Positions 32,557 through 40,544 of a stretch of DNA of 55,151 nucleotides are shown one piece after another. Made by a program: the position numbers and the translations under genes. Below the pieces are notes generated by a model. That model was not told where the DNA came from and searched no databases. It saw only the letters and a program-made list of their open reading frames with translations. Positions within the stretch are counted from its first letter, which is position 1; each line of letters starts with the position of its first letter. This stretch comes from Pseudotamlana haliotis (GTDB lineage: Bacteria; Bacteroidota; Bacteroidia; Flavobacteriales; Flavobacteriaceae). The stretch is taken from NCBI RefSeq assembly GCF_008806375.1, contig NZ_WAAT01000032.1, forward strand, positions 340 to 55,490, written 5' to 3'.

Positions 32557-33000
32557 ATGAAGTTACTTAAAGAATTTAAAGAGTTTGCTGTAAAAGGCAA
32601 TATGATAGATATGGCTATTGGTATTATTATTGGTACTTCCTTTAATAAAGTCATAGATGTATTAGTAAAACAAGTATTTTTGCCACCATTATCGGTATTA
32701 ACCTCGGGTGTAAATTTTGAGAATAAAAAATTCATTCTTGAAGAAGCTGTTTTAGACGCATCGGGAGCAGTCACAAAGGAAGAAGTTGCTATTGGGTATG
32801 GTGCTTTTTGTGAAGTTGTAATTGATTTTTTGATTGTTGGGTTTACGGTGTTTCTTGTGGTTAAAGTTGTGAATAGACTAAAAAGAAAAGCAGATAACGC
32901 CAAAGATAAAACCGTAGTGACGCCTAAAGATATTGAGTTGTTAACAAAAATGACAACACTTATGGAGGAACAAAATAGCCTTTTAAAAACTAAAAAATAG
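32557..33000 (+). CDS. mscL: Large-conductance mechanosensitive channel MscL
   Basis: This 147-residue channel has the N-terminal amphipathic helix and first membrane helix KEFAVKGNMIDMAIGIIIGTSFNKVIDVLV, a periplasmic loop (LTSGVNFENKKFIL, then YGAFCEVVIDFL leading into the second helix) and a charged C-terminal bundle. Pentamers open under strong osmotic downshock. Length is normal. The gene is divergent from satD, with the paired palindromes in between, and is followed by a small basic protein gene. Confidence 0.96.
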   Translation: MKLLKEFKEFAVKGNMIDMAIGIIIGTSFNKVIDVLVKQVFLPPLSVLTSGVNFENKKFILEEAVLDASGAVTKEEVAIGYGAFCEVVIDFLIVGFTVFLVVKVVNRLKRKADNAKDKTVVTPKDIELLTKMTTLMEEQNSLLKTKK

Positions 33001-33032
33001 TACTTTTTTTAAGAATACATTCTACATGAATT

Positions 33033-33197
33033 ATGGCAAAAACAGGAAGAGAAAAAAACACTAAAAATAAAGCCAAGCATTCTAAACTTATGGCTAGAAA
33101 AATAAACAAAAAGAAAGCCGAAGAAGCCAATAGAAAAGCACGATTAAAAGCTATTATTGAAAAGGCAAATGCTGAAAAAGAAAATGGTCAAGCTTAA
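33033..33197 (+). CDS. Small basic hypothetical protein (54 residues)
   Basis: A complete frame from ATG 33033 to TAA, with 54 residues: MAKTGREKNTKNKAKHSKLM at the start and ANAEKENGQA at the end. About a third of the residues are Lys or Arg and the whole would be helical. The type resembles small conserved nucleic-acid-binding proteins of Bacteroidota. It lies 32 bp after mscL on the same strand, and its stop overlaps that of the convergent HAD gene by 4 bp. I consider it likely real, with unknown function. Confidence 0.62.
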   Translation: MAKTGREKNTKNKAKHSKLMARKINKKKAEEANRKARLKAIIEKANAEKENGQA

Positions 33198-33850
33198 AAG
33201 TGTTCGACCATTTTTTTATAGCTAATGTCTTTAAAATCTGAAACCACCAAATCAGCCTGACTGTAATCTTGGTTTTTAGAATGAAAGCTATCATAACCTA
33301 CACAAAAAAGATTGGCGCCTTTAGCTGCTTTTATCCCATTGGTAGAATCTTCAATAACAAAACATTCTTCGTTTTTAAAGCCCGTAGCTTCGGCAGATTT
33401 AATGAAAATTTCAGGATGTGGTTTTGATTCTTTTAAATCACCACCACTAAATTTAGCCGAGAAATACTGGTGTAAATCAAAGCGATCAAAAATCTGATTA
33501 ATACTTGTCATGGCTGCAGATGAACCCAAAACTAGGGTTAAACCATTACTGTGGTAATCTTTTATTAAATCTAAAACACCATCAATAAGTCCTAAAGTAG
33601 AGTTGTGCTCAAAAAAGTGCTTAAAATGTTTACGTTTCAGCTGGACTAAAGTTTCCGGAGCTTCTTCCAAGTTAAAATGATCGCAAAGTTTTTTGCAAAT
33701 ATTTATAGTTGATTGCCCCGTAAAAGACTGATAAAGTTCAGGAGACACATCAATACCAACCTCATCAAACATATCGTGATAGGCTTGATTGTGCATAGGT
33801 TCACTATCAATAATAACCCCGTCCATATCAAAAATAACAGCTTTTAACAT
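33194..33850 (-). CDS. HAD family hydrolase (beta-phosphoglucomutase-like)
   Basis: This 218-residue protein has the nucleophile motif AVIFDMDGVIIDSEPMH, a helical cap (about 20-85) and LVLGSSAAMTSIN (motif II), KPHPEIFIKSAEATGF (motif III) and CFVIEDSTNGIKAAKGAN (motif IV). The fold fits sugar phosphatases and beta-phosphoglucomutases; the residues cannot tell them apart. Cytoplasmic, single gene. The 277 bp upstream (33851-34127) hold a perfect CTTCCGCGGAAG palindrome at 33922 and the upstream coding part of rlmF. Confidence 0.9.
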   Translation of the reverse strand: MLKAVIFDMDGVIIDSEPMHNQAYHDMFDEVGIDVSPELYQSFTGQSTINICKKLCDHFNLEEAPETLVQLKRKHFKHFFEHNSTLGLIDGVLDLIKDYHSNGLTLVLGSSAAMTSINQIFDRFDLHQYFSAKFSGGDLKESKPHPEIFIKSAEATGFKNEECFVIEDSTNGIKAAKGANLFCVGYDSFHSKNQDYSQADLVVSDFKDISYKKMVEHF

Positions 33851-34127
33851 CTTAATTTTTTTTCAAATATACTAAGATTAAATAGCTTATTTAAACGCTC
33901 TTTTGAAAAATAACGGACACACTTCCGCGGAAGCAAAACACTAATATTTATAGATAATCATGTAAATAAAATGGACAAAACCGAAATTAAGCCGTTTTAG
34001 AACAAAAATTATTTTGACCTTTGTAACTTACAGGAATTATACGAGTTAATTCTATCATTCAAATTGAAGCGCTATCAAAACAAATTTAAATTTTCACTCT
34101 AAGAACAAACATAAATCAGGTTACGAT

Positions 34128-34952
34128 TTGGAGGTATTACGAACGGTATTTCCTGAATTGGAGGCTTATGTTTTCGAAAATAAATACGGAACACAAACGA
34201 TAGATTTTGCAAACCCGAAAGCGGTAAAGGCTTTAAATACGGCTTTGTTAATTCAGTATTACGGTATTAAGTACTGGGAGTTCCCTGATACGAATTTATG
34301 TCCGCCAATTCCTGGTCGAGTAGATTATATTCACCATATCGAGAGTTTGCTCAATAAATCTGGTGTTAAAGCACCTATTAAGGTCCTAGATATAGGTACA
34401 GGAGCCAGTTGTATTTACCCTATTTTAGGTCAAGCCGAATACGGTTGGCATTTTGTAGGGACCGATATTGATAAAAAATCTTTAGCCTGTGCTCAAAAAA
34501 TCGTTGATAAAAATGATTTAAGTGCAGTTATAAAATTAAGGCAACAAGCAGCAGCTTCTTTAATTTTTAAGGGTGTGATTCAAGAAGACGACCAGTTTAC
34601 GGTTTCGATGTGTAATCCGCCATTTTTTAATTCGGAAGAAGAAGCCTGGGAAGCTACAGAACGAAAGTTAAAAGGGCTAAAAAAAGCAGGGGATAAGCCG
34701 GTTAGAAATTTCTCTGGGACTCAAAACGAATTGTGTTATAAAGGAGGAGAAAAGGCTTTCCTTCATAATTACCTTTATGAAAGTTCGCTGTATAAAGATC
34801 AATGCCAATGGTTTACAACGTTGGTTTCTAAAAAAGATTTAGTGAAAGGCATGCAAGTTTCTTTGAAAAAATTAGGTGCTACAGCTGTTAAAATCATTCC
34901 AATGGGGCAGGGGAACAAAGTTTCTAGATTTTTAGCGTGGACTTTTGCATAG
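34128..34952 (+). CDS. rlmF: 23S rRNA (adenine(1618)-N6)-methyltransferase
   Basis: This SAM-dependent enzyme methylates A1618 of 23S rRNA. It shows IDFANPKAVKALNTALL, FPDTNLCPPIPGRVDYIHHI, motif I VLDIGTGASCIYPIL, FVGTDIDKKSLACA and the N6-adenine motif MCNPPFF. The listed start is a TTG. However, the same frame upstream reads HSKNKHKSGYD (from about 34095), the conserved N-terminal block of RlmF, back to a TGA at 34065, with no ATG, GTG or TTG. So the true start lies upstream, perhaps the ATC at 34074, or the start codon has been lost. Confidence 0.9.
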   Translation: MEVLRTVFPELEAYVFENKYGTQTIDFANPKAVKALNTALLIQYYGIKYWEFPDTNLCPPIPGRVDYIHHIESLLNKSGVKAPIKVLDIGTGASCIYPILGQAEYGWHFVGTDIDKKSLACAQKIVDKNDLSAVIKLRQQAAASLIFKGVIQEDDQFTVSMCNPPFFNSEEEAWEATERKLKGLKKAGDKPVRNFSGTQNELCYKGGEKAFLHNYLYESSLYKDQCQWFTTLVSKKDLVKGMQVSLKKLGATAVKIIPMGQGNKVSRFLAWTFA

Positions 34953-35060
34953 TTTTTAGCCAAATTTTATTTGAAAGGAATTCTTTTATTTTTAGACAAA
35001 CTCCTTTAAACAGACCATTAAAATTAAAGTTTATTAATTTGTGATTATAAATACAAATAC

Positions 35061-35777
35061 ATGAAAGTAGATATTCTAGCTATTGGTGCGCATCCAGATG
35101 ATGTTGAATTAGGTTGCGGCGCAACTATTGCGAAAGAAGTTGCTAATGGTAAAAAAGTGGGTATAGTAGATTTAACAAGAGGCGAATTAGGTACTCGAGG
35201 AACTGCTGAAACTAGACAAGTTGAGGCCACAGATGCTGCAGATATTTTAGGGGTGGCCTTTAGGGGAAATTTAGGTTTTGCCGATGCTTTTTTTGTGAAC
35301 GATAAAGAACATCAGCTAGAAATTATAAAAATGATAAGAAAATACCAGCCCGAAATGGTGCTGTGTAATGCTATTGATGACCGGCATATAGATCATGGAA
35401 AAGCGAGTAAATTGGTAAGTGATGCTTGTTTTTTAAGCGGATTAACAAAAATAGAAACCACATACGATGGTTTTTTACAAACCCAATGGCGCCCAAAACA
35501 TGTGTACCATTATATTCAGTGGAAAAATATAGAACCTGATTTGGTTGTAGATGTTTCTGGGTTTATCGATAAAAAAATGGAAGCGGTATTAGCTTATAAA
35601 ACCCAATTTTTTAATCCGAGTATAAAGGGCCCTGAAACACCTATTTCAAGTGCTAATTTTACAGATAGTGTCAATTATAGAGCAAGAGACCTGGGTAGGT
35701 TGATTGGTGTAGAACATGGTGAAGGTTTTACAGTAGAACGTTATGCTGCTGTTGATAGTTTGTTCGATTTAAAGTAG
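35061..35777 (+). CDS. bshB1: Bacillithiol biosynthesis deacetylase BshB1
   Basis: This 238-residue LmbE/PIG-L enzyme removes the acetyl group from N-acetylglucosaminyl-malate, the second step of bacillithiol synthesis. It has the zinc motif IGAHPDDVELGCGATIA, then IVDLTRGELGTRGTAETR, and DDRHIDHGKASKLV with a further metal ligand. Length is normal. bshA and bshC are not in the window. The gene precedes tRNA-His with its own promoter, so it ends its transcript here. Confidence 0.95.
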   Translation: MKVDILAIGAHPDDVELGCGATIAKEVANGKKVGIVDLTRGELGTRGTAETRQVEATDAADILGVAFRGNLGFADAFFVNDKEHQLEIIKMIRKYQPEMVLCNAIDDRHIDHGKASKLVSDACFLSGLTKIETTYDGFLQTQWRPKHVYHYIQWKNIEPDLVVDVSGFIDKKMEAVLAYKTQFFNPSIKGPETPISSANFTDSVNYRARDLGRLIGVEHGEGFTVERYAAVDSLFDLK

Positions 35778-35831
35778 TTAGCTTTTTGATATAAATTTTT
35801 TAAAAATTTATGTAAAATTTTTAAAAAAGTC

Positions 35832-35863
35832 TTTGCTGATAACGCTTAAAACGTTTACATTTG
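35832..35863 (+). promoter_or_regulatory. tRNA-His promoter (TTTG-N20-TACATTTG)
   Basis: TTTG (35832-35835) and TACATTTG (35856-35863) are 20 bp apart, a full match to the Bacteroidota consensus, ending 27 bp before the tRNA. Confidence 0.85.
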
Positions 35864-35890
35864 CACACGCATTACAAAATGCAGTTACAC

Positions 35891-35966
35891 GGTGGTTGTA
35901 GCTCAGTTGGTTAGAGCATCGGTTTGTGGTACCGAGGGTCGTGGGTTCGAATCCCATCTTCCACCC
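35891..35966 (+). tRNA. tRNA-His (anticodon GTG)
   Basis: The cloverleaf starts with the extra G-1 typical of tRNA-His (GGTGGTTG), D-loop AGTTGGTTA, anticodon loop TTTGTGGT, and T-arm GTGGG-TTCGAAT-CCCAT. The 3' strand is CTTCCAC followed by C; G-1 pairs with this C73. Two adjacent U-U mismatches (positions 5-68 and 6-67) interrupt the acceptor stem. CCA is not encoded. Confidence 0.92.
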
Positions 35967-35973
35967 AAAAGTA

Positions 35974-36005
35974 AAAGCCTTTCAAGAAATTGAAAGGCTT
36001 TTTTT
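35974..36005 (+). terminator. Terminator after tRNA-His
   Basis: Perfect stem AAAGCCTTTCAA (35974-35985) / TTGAAAGGCTTT (35990-36001), loop GAAA, followed by T-run. Confidence 0.88.
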
Positions 36006-36082
36006 GTGCTTATAAATCATTGTTTTTTATACTTTTTTAAAATTATCTACCACCAAAAGCCGTATGATACTATTTTAAATTA

Positions 36083-36090
36083 TAACTTTG
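36083..36090 (+). promoter_or_regulatory. Predicted -7 box (TAACTTTG) of the light-sensor regulator gene
   Basis: Exact TAnnTTTG match 22 bp before the TTG start at 36112. It overlaps TTGTTTATT (36088-36096), a weak relative of the operator half-site found downstream, so weak self-regulation is possible. Confidence 0.55.
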
Positions 36091-36111
36091 TTTATTAAAA
36101 AATAGATTTCG

Positions 36112-37005
36112 TTGAACAATATTAAGACAGATTTTACAATTAAAGATCTTGAGAACCTCTCAGGTATAAAAGCACATACCATTCGAATTTGGGAAAAAAG
36201 GTATAATCTATTAACGCCTAATCGAAGCGATACAAATATTAGGTACTACTCATCAGAAAGTCTGCAAAAGTTATTAAATGTCGCGCTTTTGTATAATAAT
36301 AACCATAAGATTTCTAAAATAGCAGAAATGTCTAATGACACTATTAAAATGAAATCTAGAGAGCTTGCAGTGAAATCGGCCGCTGCAGATGAAGCCATTA
36401 ATGCTTTAAAGCTCGCCATGTTTAATTTTGATAAAGTACTGTTTAATAACACGTATAATAAATTGCTTCACAGAAAAACCTTTCGTGAAATCTTCAAAGA
36501 CGTGTTTGTACCTTTTTTAGATCATCTTGGCCTGTTGTGGCAAACAGGGACAGTGCTTCCTGCTCATGAGCATTTTATATCAAACTTAATTTCTCAAAAA
36601 ATTCAAATAAGTATAGATCAATTAGAGTCTACTGTAACCAATTCAGGAGCGATATATGTGCTGTTTTTGCCAGAAAATGAAATCCATGAATTGGGTTTGA
36701 TGTTTTTAAATTACGAATTAACGCTTAGAGGGTATCGTACCATTTATCTCGGACAAAGTTTGCCATTAAATAACTTAAATTACTTTTTTGATAGCGAAAA
36801 TGATATTTGTTTTGTAACCTCATTAACTGTAAAACCGTATGATGATAAAGTTGTTCCTTACCTTCAGGAAATAGAAGCCGCTTTAAAGGGCACAAAACAT
36901 AAGTTTATTGCCATAGGAAAAAAAACAGCCTTTGCTAATGATTTAAATTTAAGTTCTAATATGGCTATTTATCCATCACTTCTTGATTTTTTGAAAATAT
37001 TATAA
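36112..37005 (+). CDS. MerR-family regulator with B12-binding light-sensor domain (CarH/LitR type)
   Basis: The 297-residue regulator starts at a TTG. Residues 8-75 form the MerR winged helix (FTIKDLENLSGIKAHTIRIWEKRYNLLTP). Residues 90-170 are a four-helix bundle carrying W143 and E153-H154, the W-x9-EH signature that caps adenosylcobalamin in CarH photoreceptors. Residues 175-297 are a cobalamin-binding fold with E-I-H192-E-L-G, where His192 is the expected lower cobalt ligand. In CarH, dark AdoCbl-bound tetramers repress carotenoid genes and light disassembles them. Its position before the carotenoid-photolyase operon and the paired operators downstream fit this role. Confidence 0.9.
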   Translation: MNNIKTDFTIKDLENLSGIKAHTIRIWEKRYNLLTPNRSDTNIRYYSSESLQKLLNVALLYNNNHKISKIAEMSNDTIKMKSRELAVKSAAADEAINALKLAMFNFDKVLFNNTYNKLLHRKTFREIFKDVFVPFLDHLGLLWQTGTVLPAHEHFISNLISQKIQISIDQLESTVTNSGAIYVLFLPENEIHELGLMFLNYELTLRGYRTIYLGQSLPLNNLNYFFDSENDICFVTSLTVKPYDDKVVPYLQEIEAALKGTKHKFIAIGKKTAFANDLNLSSNMAIYPSLLDFLKIL

Positions 37006-37022
37006 TACCATATATAATTATT

Positions 37023-37054
37023 TTGTTTAACTTTATTTTGTTTTTATTAAACAA
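37023..37054. promoter_or_regulatory. Candidate light-sensor operator 1
   Basis: Inverted repeat TTGTTTAAC (37023-37031) - N14 - ATTAAACAA (37046-37054), followed by AAAGTCTA. It has the same arms and spacing as operator 2, 86 bp downstream. Confidence 0.65.
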
Positions 37055-37108
37055 AAAGTCTAAATTTGACTAAAATTCTTCGCAAATTTTTTTTTGCTTG
37101 AATTTAAA

Positions 37109-37140
37109 TTGTTTAGCTTTCAAGTAATTTTGTTAAACAA
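37109..37140. promoter_or_regulatory. Candidate light-sensor operator 2, overlapping the operon promoter
   Basis: Inverted repeat TTGTTTAGC (37109-37117) - N14 - GTTAAACAA (37132-37140), followed by AAGTCTA. It covers the predicted -7 box at 37125-37132, so bound regulator would block transcription. Confidence 0.68.
37125..37132 (+). promoter_or_regulatory. Predicted -7 box (TAATTTTG) of the carotenoid-photolyase operon
   Basis: TAATTTTG matches TAnnTTTG. TTG at 37098-37100 is a possible -33 element. Transcription would start near 37139, leaving a leader of about 68 nt before the fasciclin ATG. Confidence 0.6.
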
Positions 37141-37206
37141 AAGTCTAGTTAACCGAAAATGGACTAAAAAAAATAGAGTAGGTTTTAATCGAAAAAATGT
37201 AATATC

Positions 37207-38178
37207 ATGTTATTAAAAAAAAGATTACCTGTTTGGGCGCTATGTTTATTATTTTGTTTAAGTGTTTTTACTTCATGTAGTAGTGACGATGATTCAAATT
37301 CAGCCCCTGATCCTAAAACTATTGTGGATTTAGCTGTGGAAACTCCAGATTTAAGCATTTTAGTTGCAGCTTTAGAGCGTGCTGATTTAGTGGATGCTTT
37401 AAATGCAGATGGACCTTTCACTGTTTTCGCACCAAATAACGCTGCTTTTCAGGCCTTATTAGATTCTAATCCAGACTGGAATGCTCTAGAAGATATCCCA
37501 GTGGCAACTTTACAATCTGTATTATTATTTCATGTGTTGAATGCTGAAGTTATGGCTTCAGATCTATCGGACACCTATGTAAATACGATGGCTACTGGAC
37601 CGAATGATGAGGCTTTGTCTTTACAAGTAGAAACAATTGGAGCTGTAGAGTTTAATGGGGATGCTAAGCCAATTACTACGGATATTGTAGCATCTAACGG
37701 CGTTATTCATATCATTGATAAAGTGATGTTTCCACCAAATATTGTATCTTTAGCTTTAAATAATGCTGGATTTTCAACTTTAGTAGCTGCATTAACAGAT
37801 AGTAGACATACTACAGATTTTGTTTCTGTGCTTTCGGGAGATGGTCCTTTTACTGTTTTTGCACCAACAAATGATGCTTTTCAAGCCTTATTAGATTCGA
37901 ACGATTCATGGAATGGATTAGGCGATATCCCTATTGAAACTTTAGATGCTGTTTTAAAATATCATGTGGTGAATAATGCAAATGTTCAATCCGATCAATT
38001 GTCTAATGGTGACATTACCATGTTAAGTGGAGGAATGATCACTATAGATTTATCAAGTGGTGCTCAAATTAAAACCTCAAGTAGTCAAACGGTCGACATA
38101 CTTGTTGGTGATGCAACTAGCGATGTGCAGGGTACAAATGGTGTTATTCATGCTATAAACGCTGTGCTTTTACCATAG
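37207..38178 (+). CDS. Lipoprotein with two fasciclin (FAS1) domains
   Basis: This 323-residue protein has a lipoprotein signal (WALCLLFCLSVFTSC) and two tandem FAS1 domains, about 40-175 and 180-322. Each shows the H1 block (DGPFTVFAPNNAAFQALL and DGPFTVFAPTNDAFQALL) and the H2 block NGVIHIIDKVMFPP or NGVIHAINAVLLP. FAS1 domains mediate adhesion; in carotenoid operons they also recall proteins that bind carotenoids. It is the first gene behind the candidate operators. Extracytoplasmic. A carotenoid-binding role is inference from context. Confidence 0.93.
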   Translation: MLLKKRLPVWALCLLFCLSVFTSCSSDDDSNSAPDPKTIVDLAVETPDLSILVAALERADLVDALNADGPFTVFAPNNAAFQALLDSNPDWNALEDIPVATLQSVLLFHVLNAEVMASDLSDTYVNTMATGPNDEALSLQVETIGAVEFNGDAKPITTDIVASNGVIHIIDKVMFPPNIVSLALNNAGFSTLVAALTDSRHTTDFVSVLSGDGPFTVFAPTNDAFQALLDSNDSWNGLGDIPIETLDAVLKYHVVNNANVQSDQLSNGDITMLSGGMITIDLSSGAQIKTSSSQTVDILVGDATSDVQGTNGVIHAINAVLLP

Positions 38179-38224
38179 TAATTTCTATTATGTAAATCAA
38201 TTAATAAGAACATTTAAATAAAAG

Positions 38225-39718
38225 TTGAAAAAGACATTGAAAAAAAACATTTACATTATTGGTTCGGGGTTTTCTGCCTTATCAGCCTCATGTTATTTAG
38301 CAAAAGCTGGATATCAAGTGATTGTTTTAGAGAAAAATAAAACAATAGGAGGTCGGGCAAGGCAGTTGTTAAAAGACGGATTCACTTTTGATATCGGACC
38401 AACCTGGTATTGGATGCCAGATGTTTTTGAGAAATTCTTTGCAGATTTTGGGAGAAAGCCTTCAGATTTTTATGAGTTAGAAAAATTAACTCCTGCCTAT
38501 CAAGTCTATTTTGATAAAGCCGATTCTATTACCATTCCGGGAAACCTAGAAGGTATATATAAGGTTTTTGAAGAAGAAGAAAAAGGCAGCTCAAAACATT
38601 TGAAGGCTTTTCTTAAGTCTGCCGCTTATAATTACGACGTATCTATTAATGATTTGGTTTATAAACCAGGTGCCTCACCTTTAGAGTTGGTAACACCAGT
38701 AACTATTGGTAAAATCACCCAGTTTTTCTCAACGATAAGAACTCAGGTAAGAAAACATATAAAGAGTAAAAAGCTCATTCAAATTCTGGAATTTCCAGTA
38801 TTGTTTCTAGGGGCTAAACCTAGTAACACGCCTGCATTTTACAATTTTATGAATTATGCCGATTTCGGATTAGGCACTTGGCATCCCAAAGGCGGTATGT
38901 ATAAAGTTATTGAAGCGATGGTCGATTTAGCCACATCTTTAGGTGTCGAATTTAGAACGGATGCCAATGTTCAAGAAATTAAGCTAAATACAGATGGTGA
39001 AGTGAATGGTCTAGTTGTAAATGATGAAGTGATTGAAACGAACATCGTTTTAAGCGGAGCGGATTATCACCATACTGAAACCTTATTACCCGAATCGTTT
39101 AGGCAATATTCAGAAAAATATTGGGATAGTAAAGTCTTTGCGCCATCTTCATTGTTATTTTATGTAGGGTTTAATAAAAAATTGGAACATGTTAGTCATC
39201 ATACTTTATTCTTTGATACCGATTTTGATGCGCATGCTAAAACGATTTATGACACACCAAGTTGGCCAGAGAAACCTTTGTTCTATGCCAGTTTTCCATC
39301 TATAACAGATGCTAGTTTTGCGCCAAATAGTCAGGAGTCTGCTACTTTTTTAATACCCTTGGCTCCTGGTATAAAGGATACACCAAAAATTCGTGAACAT
39401 TATTTCAAACTCATTGTCGATCGGTTAGAGTTATTAACCAATCAAAAGGTTGAAGAACATATTCTTTTTAAAGAAAGTTTCTGTGTAAACGATTTTGTAA
39501 AAGACTACAATTCATATAAAGGAAACGCCTATGGTTTGGCAAATATTCTAACACAAACGGCTTTTTTAAGGCCGAAAATTAAGAGTAAAAAAGTGAAGGG
39601 TCTATTTTTCACAGGCCAATTAACGGTTCCCGGCCCTGGGGTTCCACCATCACTTATTTCAGGAAAAATCGCTTCAGATTCAATTTTAAAAACTTACAAG
39701 AATGAAACAATTATTTGA
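38225..39718 (+). CDS. crtI: Phytoene desaturase (CrtI type)
   Basis: This 497-residue flavoprotein starts KKNIYIIGSGFSALSASCYLAKAGYQVIVLEKN, the FAD-binding loop, with IGGRARQLLKDGFTFDIGPTWYW following and GLFFTGQLTVPGPGVPPSLISGK near the end, the bacterial phytoene dehydrogenase signature. It converts phytoene to lycopene. Both possible starts are TTG (38225 or 38237); no ATG fits. Its 3' end overlaps crtB by 17 bp, so the two enzymes are translationally coupled. Confidence 0.96.
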   Translation: MKKTLKKNIYIIGSGFSALSASCYLAKAGYQVIVLEKNKTIGGRARQLLKDGFTFDIGPTWYWMPDVFEKFFADFGRKPSDFYELEKLTPAYQVYFDKADSITIPGNLEGIYKVFEEEEKGSSKHLKAFLKSAAYNYDVSINDLVYKPGASPLELVTPVTIGKITQFFSTIRTQVRKHIKSKKLIQILEFPVLFLGAKPSNTPAFYNFMNYADFGLGTWHPKGGMYKVIEAMVDLATSLGVEFRTDANVQEIKLNTDGEVNGLVVNDEVIETNIVLSGADYHHTETLLPESFRQYSEKYWDSKVFAPSSLLFYVGFNKKLEHVSHHTLFFDTDFDAHAKTIYDTPSWPEKPLFYASFPSITDASFAPNSQESATFLIPLAPGIKDTPKIREHYFKLIVDRLELLTNQKVEEHILFKESFCVNDFVKDYNSYKGNAYGLANILTQTAFLRPKIKSKKVKGLFFTGQLTVPGPGVPPSLISGKIASDSILKTYKNETII

Positions 39719-40544
39719 TGATGTTTCTTACTCGTGTAGTAAGTTGGTCACCCAAAAATATAGTACTTCGTTTACTTTGGCAACTAGAATGTTGGCACCT
39801 AAAATACGTCCCGATATTTATAATATTTATGGTTTTGTTCGCTTTGCAGATGAAATTGTAGATTCTTTTCATGATTACAATAAAGAGCAATTATTTTTAG
39901 AATTTGAAAACGAATACTACGAATCAAAGTCTAGAGGTATTAGTCTTAACCCAATTATAAATGCATTCATTCATACGGTTTACAAATATGACATTTCCGA
40001 AGACTTGGTTAAGGCTTTTTTGAAGAGTATGAAAGCCGATTTATATAAAACTACCTATCATTCTGATGATGAGTATAAAGCTTATATTTATGGATCTGCA
40101 GATGTGGTTGGGCTTATGTGTTTAAAAGTTTTTGTAAATGGTGATCAAGAAAAATACGATGCATTAAAAGATGCCGCCATGCGCTTAGGGTCTGCCTTTC
40201 AGAAAGTGAATTTTTTACGTGATTTAAAGGATGATTTTGAAGTTTTAAACCGATCTTATTTTCCAAATATAAATTTTTCATCTCTAGATGATAATTCTAA
40301 GGCTTCCATTATTAAAGAAATTGAAGAAGATTTTGACTATGCTTTCCAAAATGGTGTTTTAAAACTTCCGGTTGAAGCCAAATTTGGAGTTTATATGGCA
40401 TATCGATATTACCTGAGGCTATTAAAAAAATTAAAAAGTGTATCTTTTTCTGAAATTATGGAAACAAGAATTAGAGTTTCTAATACCATGAAAATAAATT
40501 TATTAGCAAGAAGTTACGTGAAGTATAAATTAAATATTATTTAA
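39702..40544 (+). CDS. crtB: Phytoene synthase (CrtB)
   Basis: This 280-residue squalene/phytoene synthase condenses two geranylgeranyl diphosphates to phytoene. The two Asp-rich motifs that bind diphosphate via Mg2+ are GFVRFADEIVDSFHDY and KVNFLRDLKDDFEVLNRSYF. LATRMLAPKIRPDIYNIYGF is also conserved. No GGPP synthase gene (crtE) is in the window, so precursor must come from elsewhere. Overlaps: 17 bp with crtI and 1 bp (TAATG) with the next gene. Confidence 0.96.
   Translation: MKQLFDDVSYSCSKLVTQKYSTSFTLATRMLAPKIRPDIYNIYGFVRFADEIVDSFHDYNKEQLFLEFENEYYESKSRGISLNPIINAFIHTVYKYDISEDLVKAFLKSMKADLYKTTYHSDDEYKAYIYGSADVVGLMCLKVFVNGDQEKYDALKDAAMRLGSAFQKVNFLRDLKDDFEVLNRSYFPNINFSSLDDNSKASIIKEIEEDFDYAFQNGVLKLPVEAKFGVYMAYRYYLRLLKKLKSVSFSEIMETRIRVSNTMKINLLARSYVKYKLNII

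Noticed and set aside
33922-33933. Perfect palindrome CTTCCGCGGAAG as an operator
   Set aside because: It is isolated, without a promoter or a paired site; better explained as a relative of the over-represented GC-rich oligomer.
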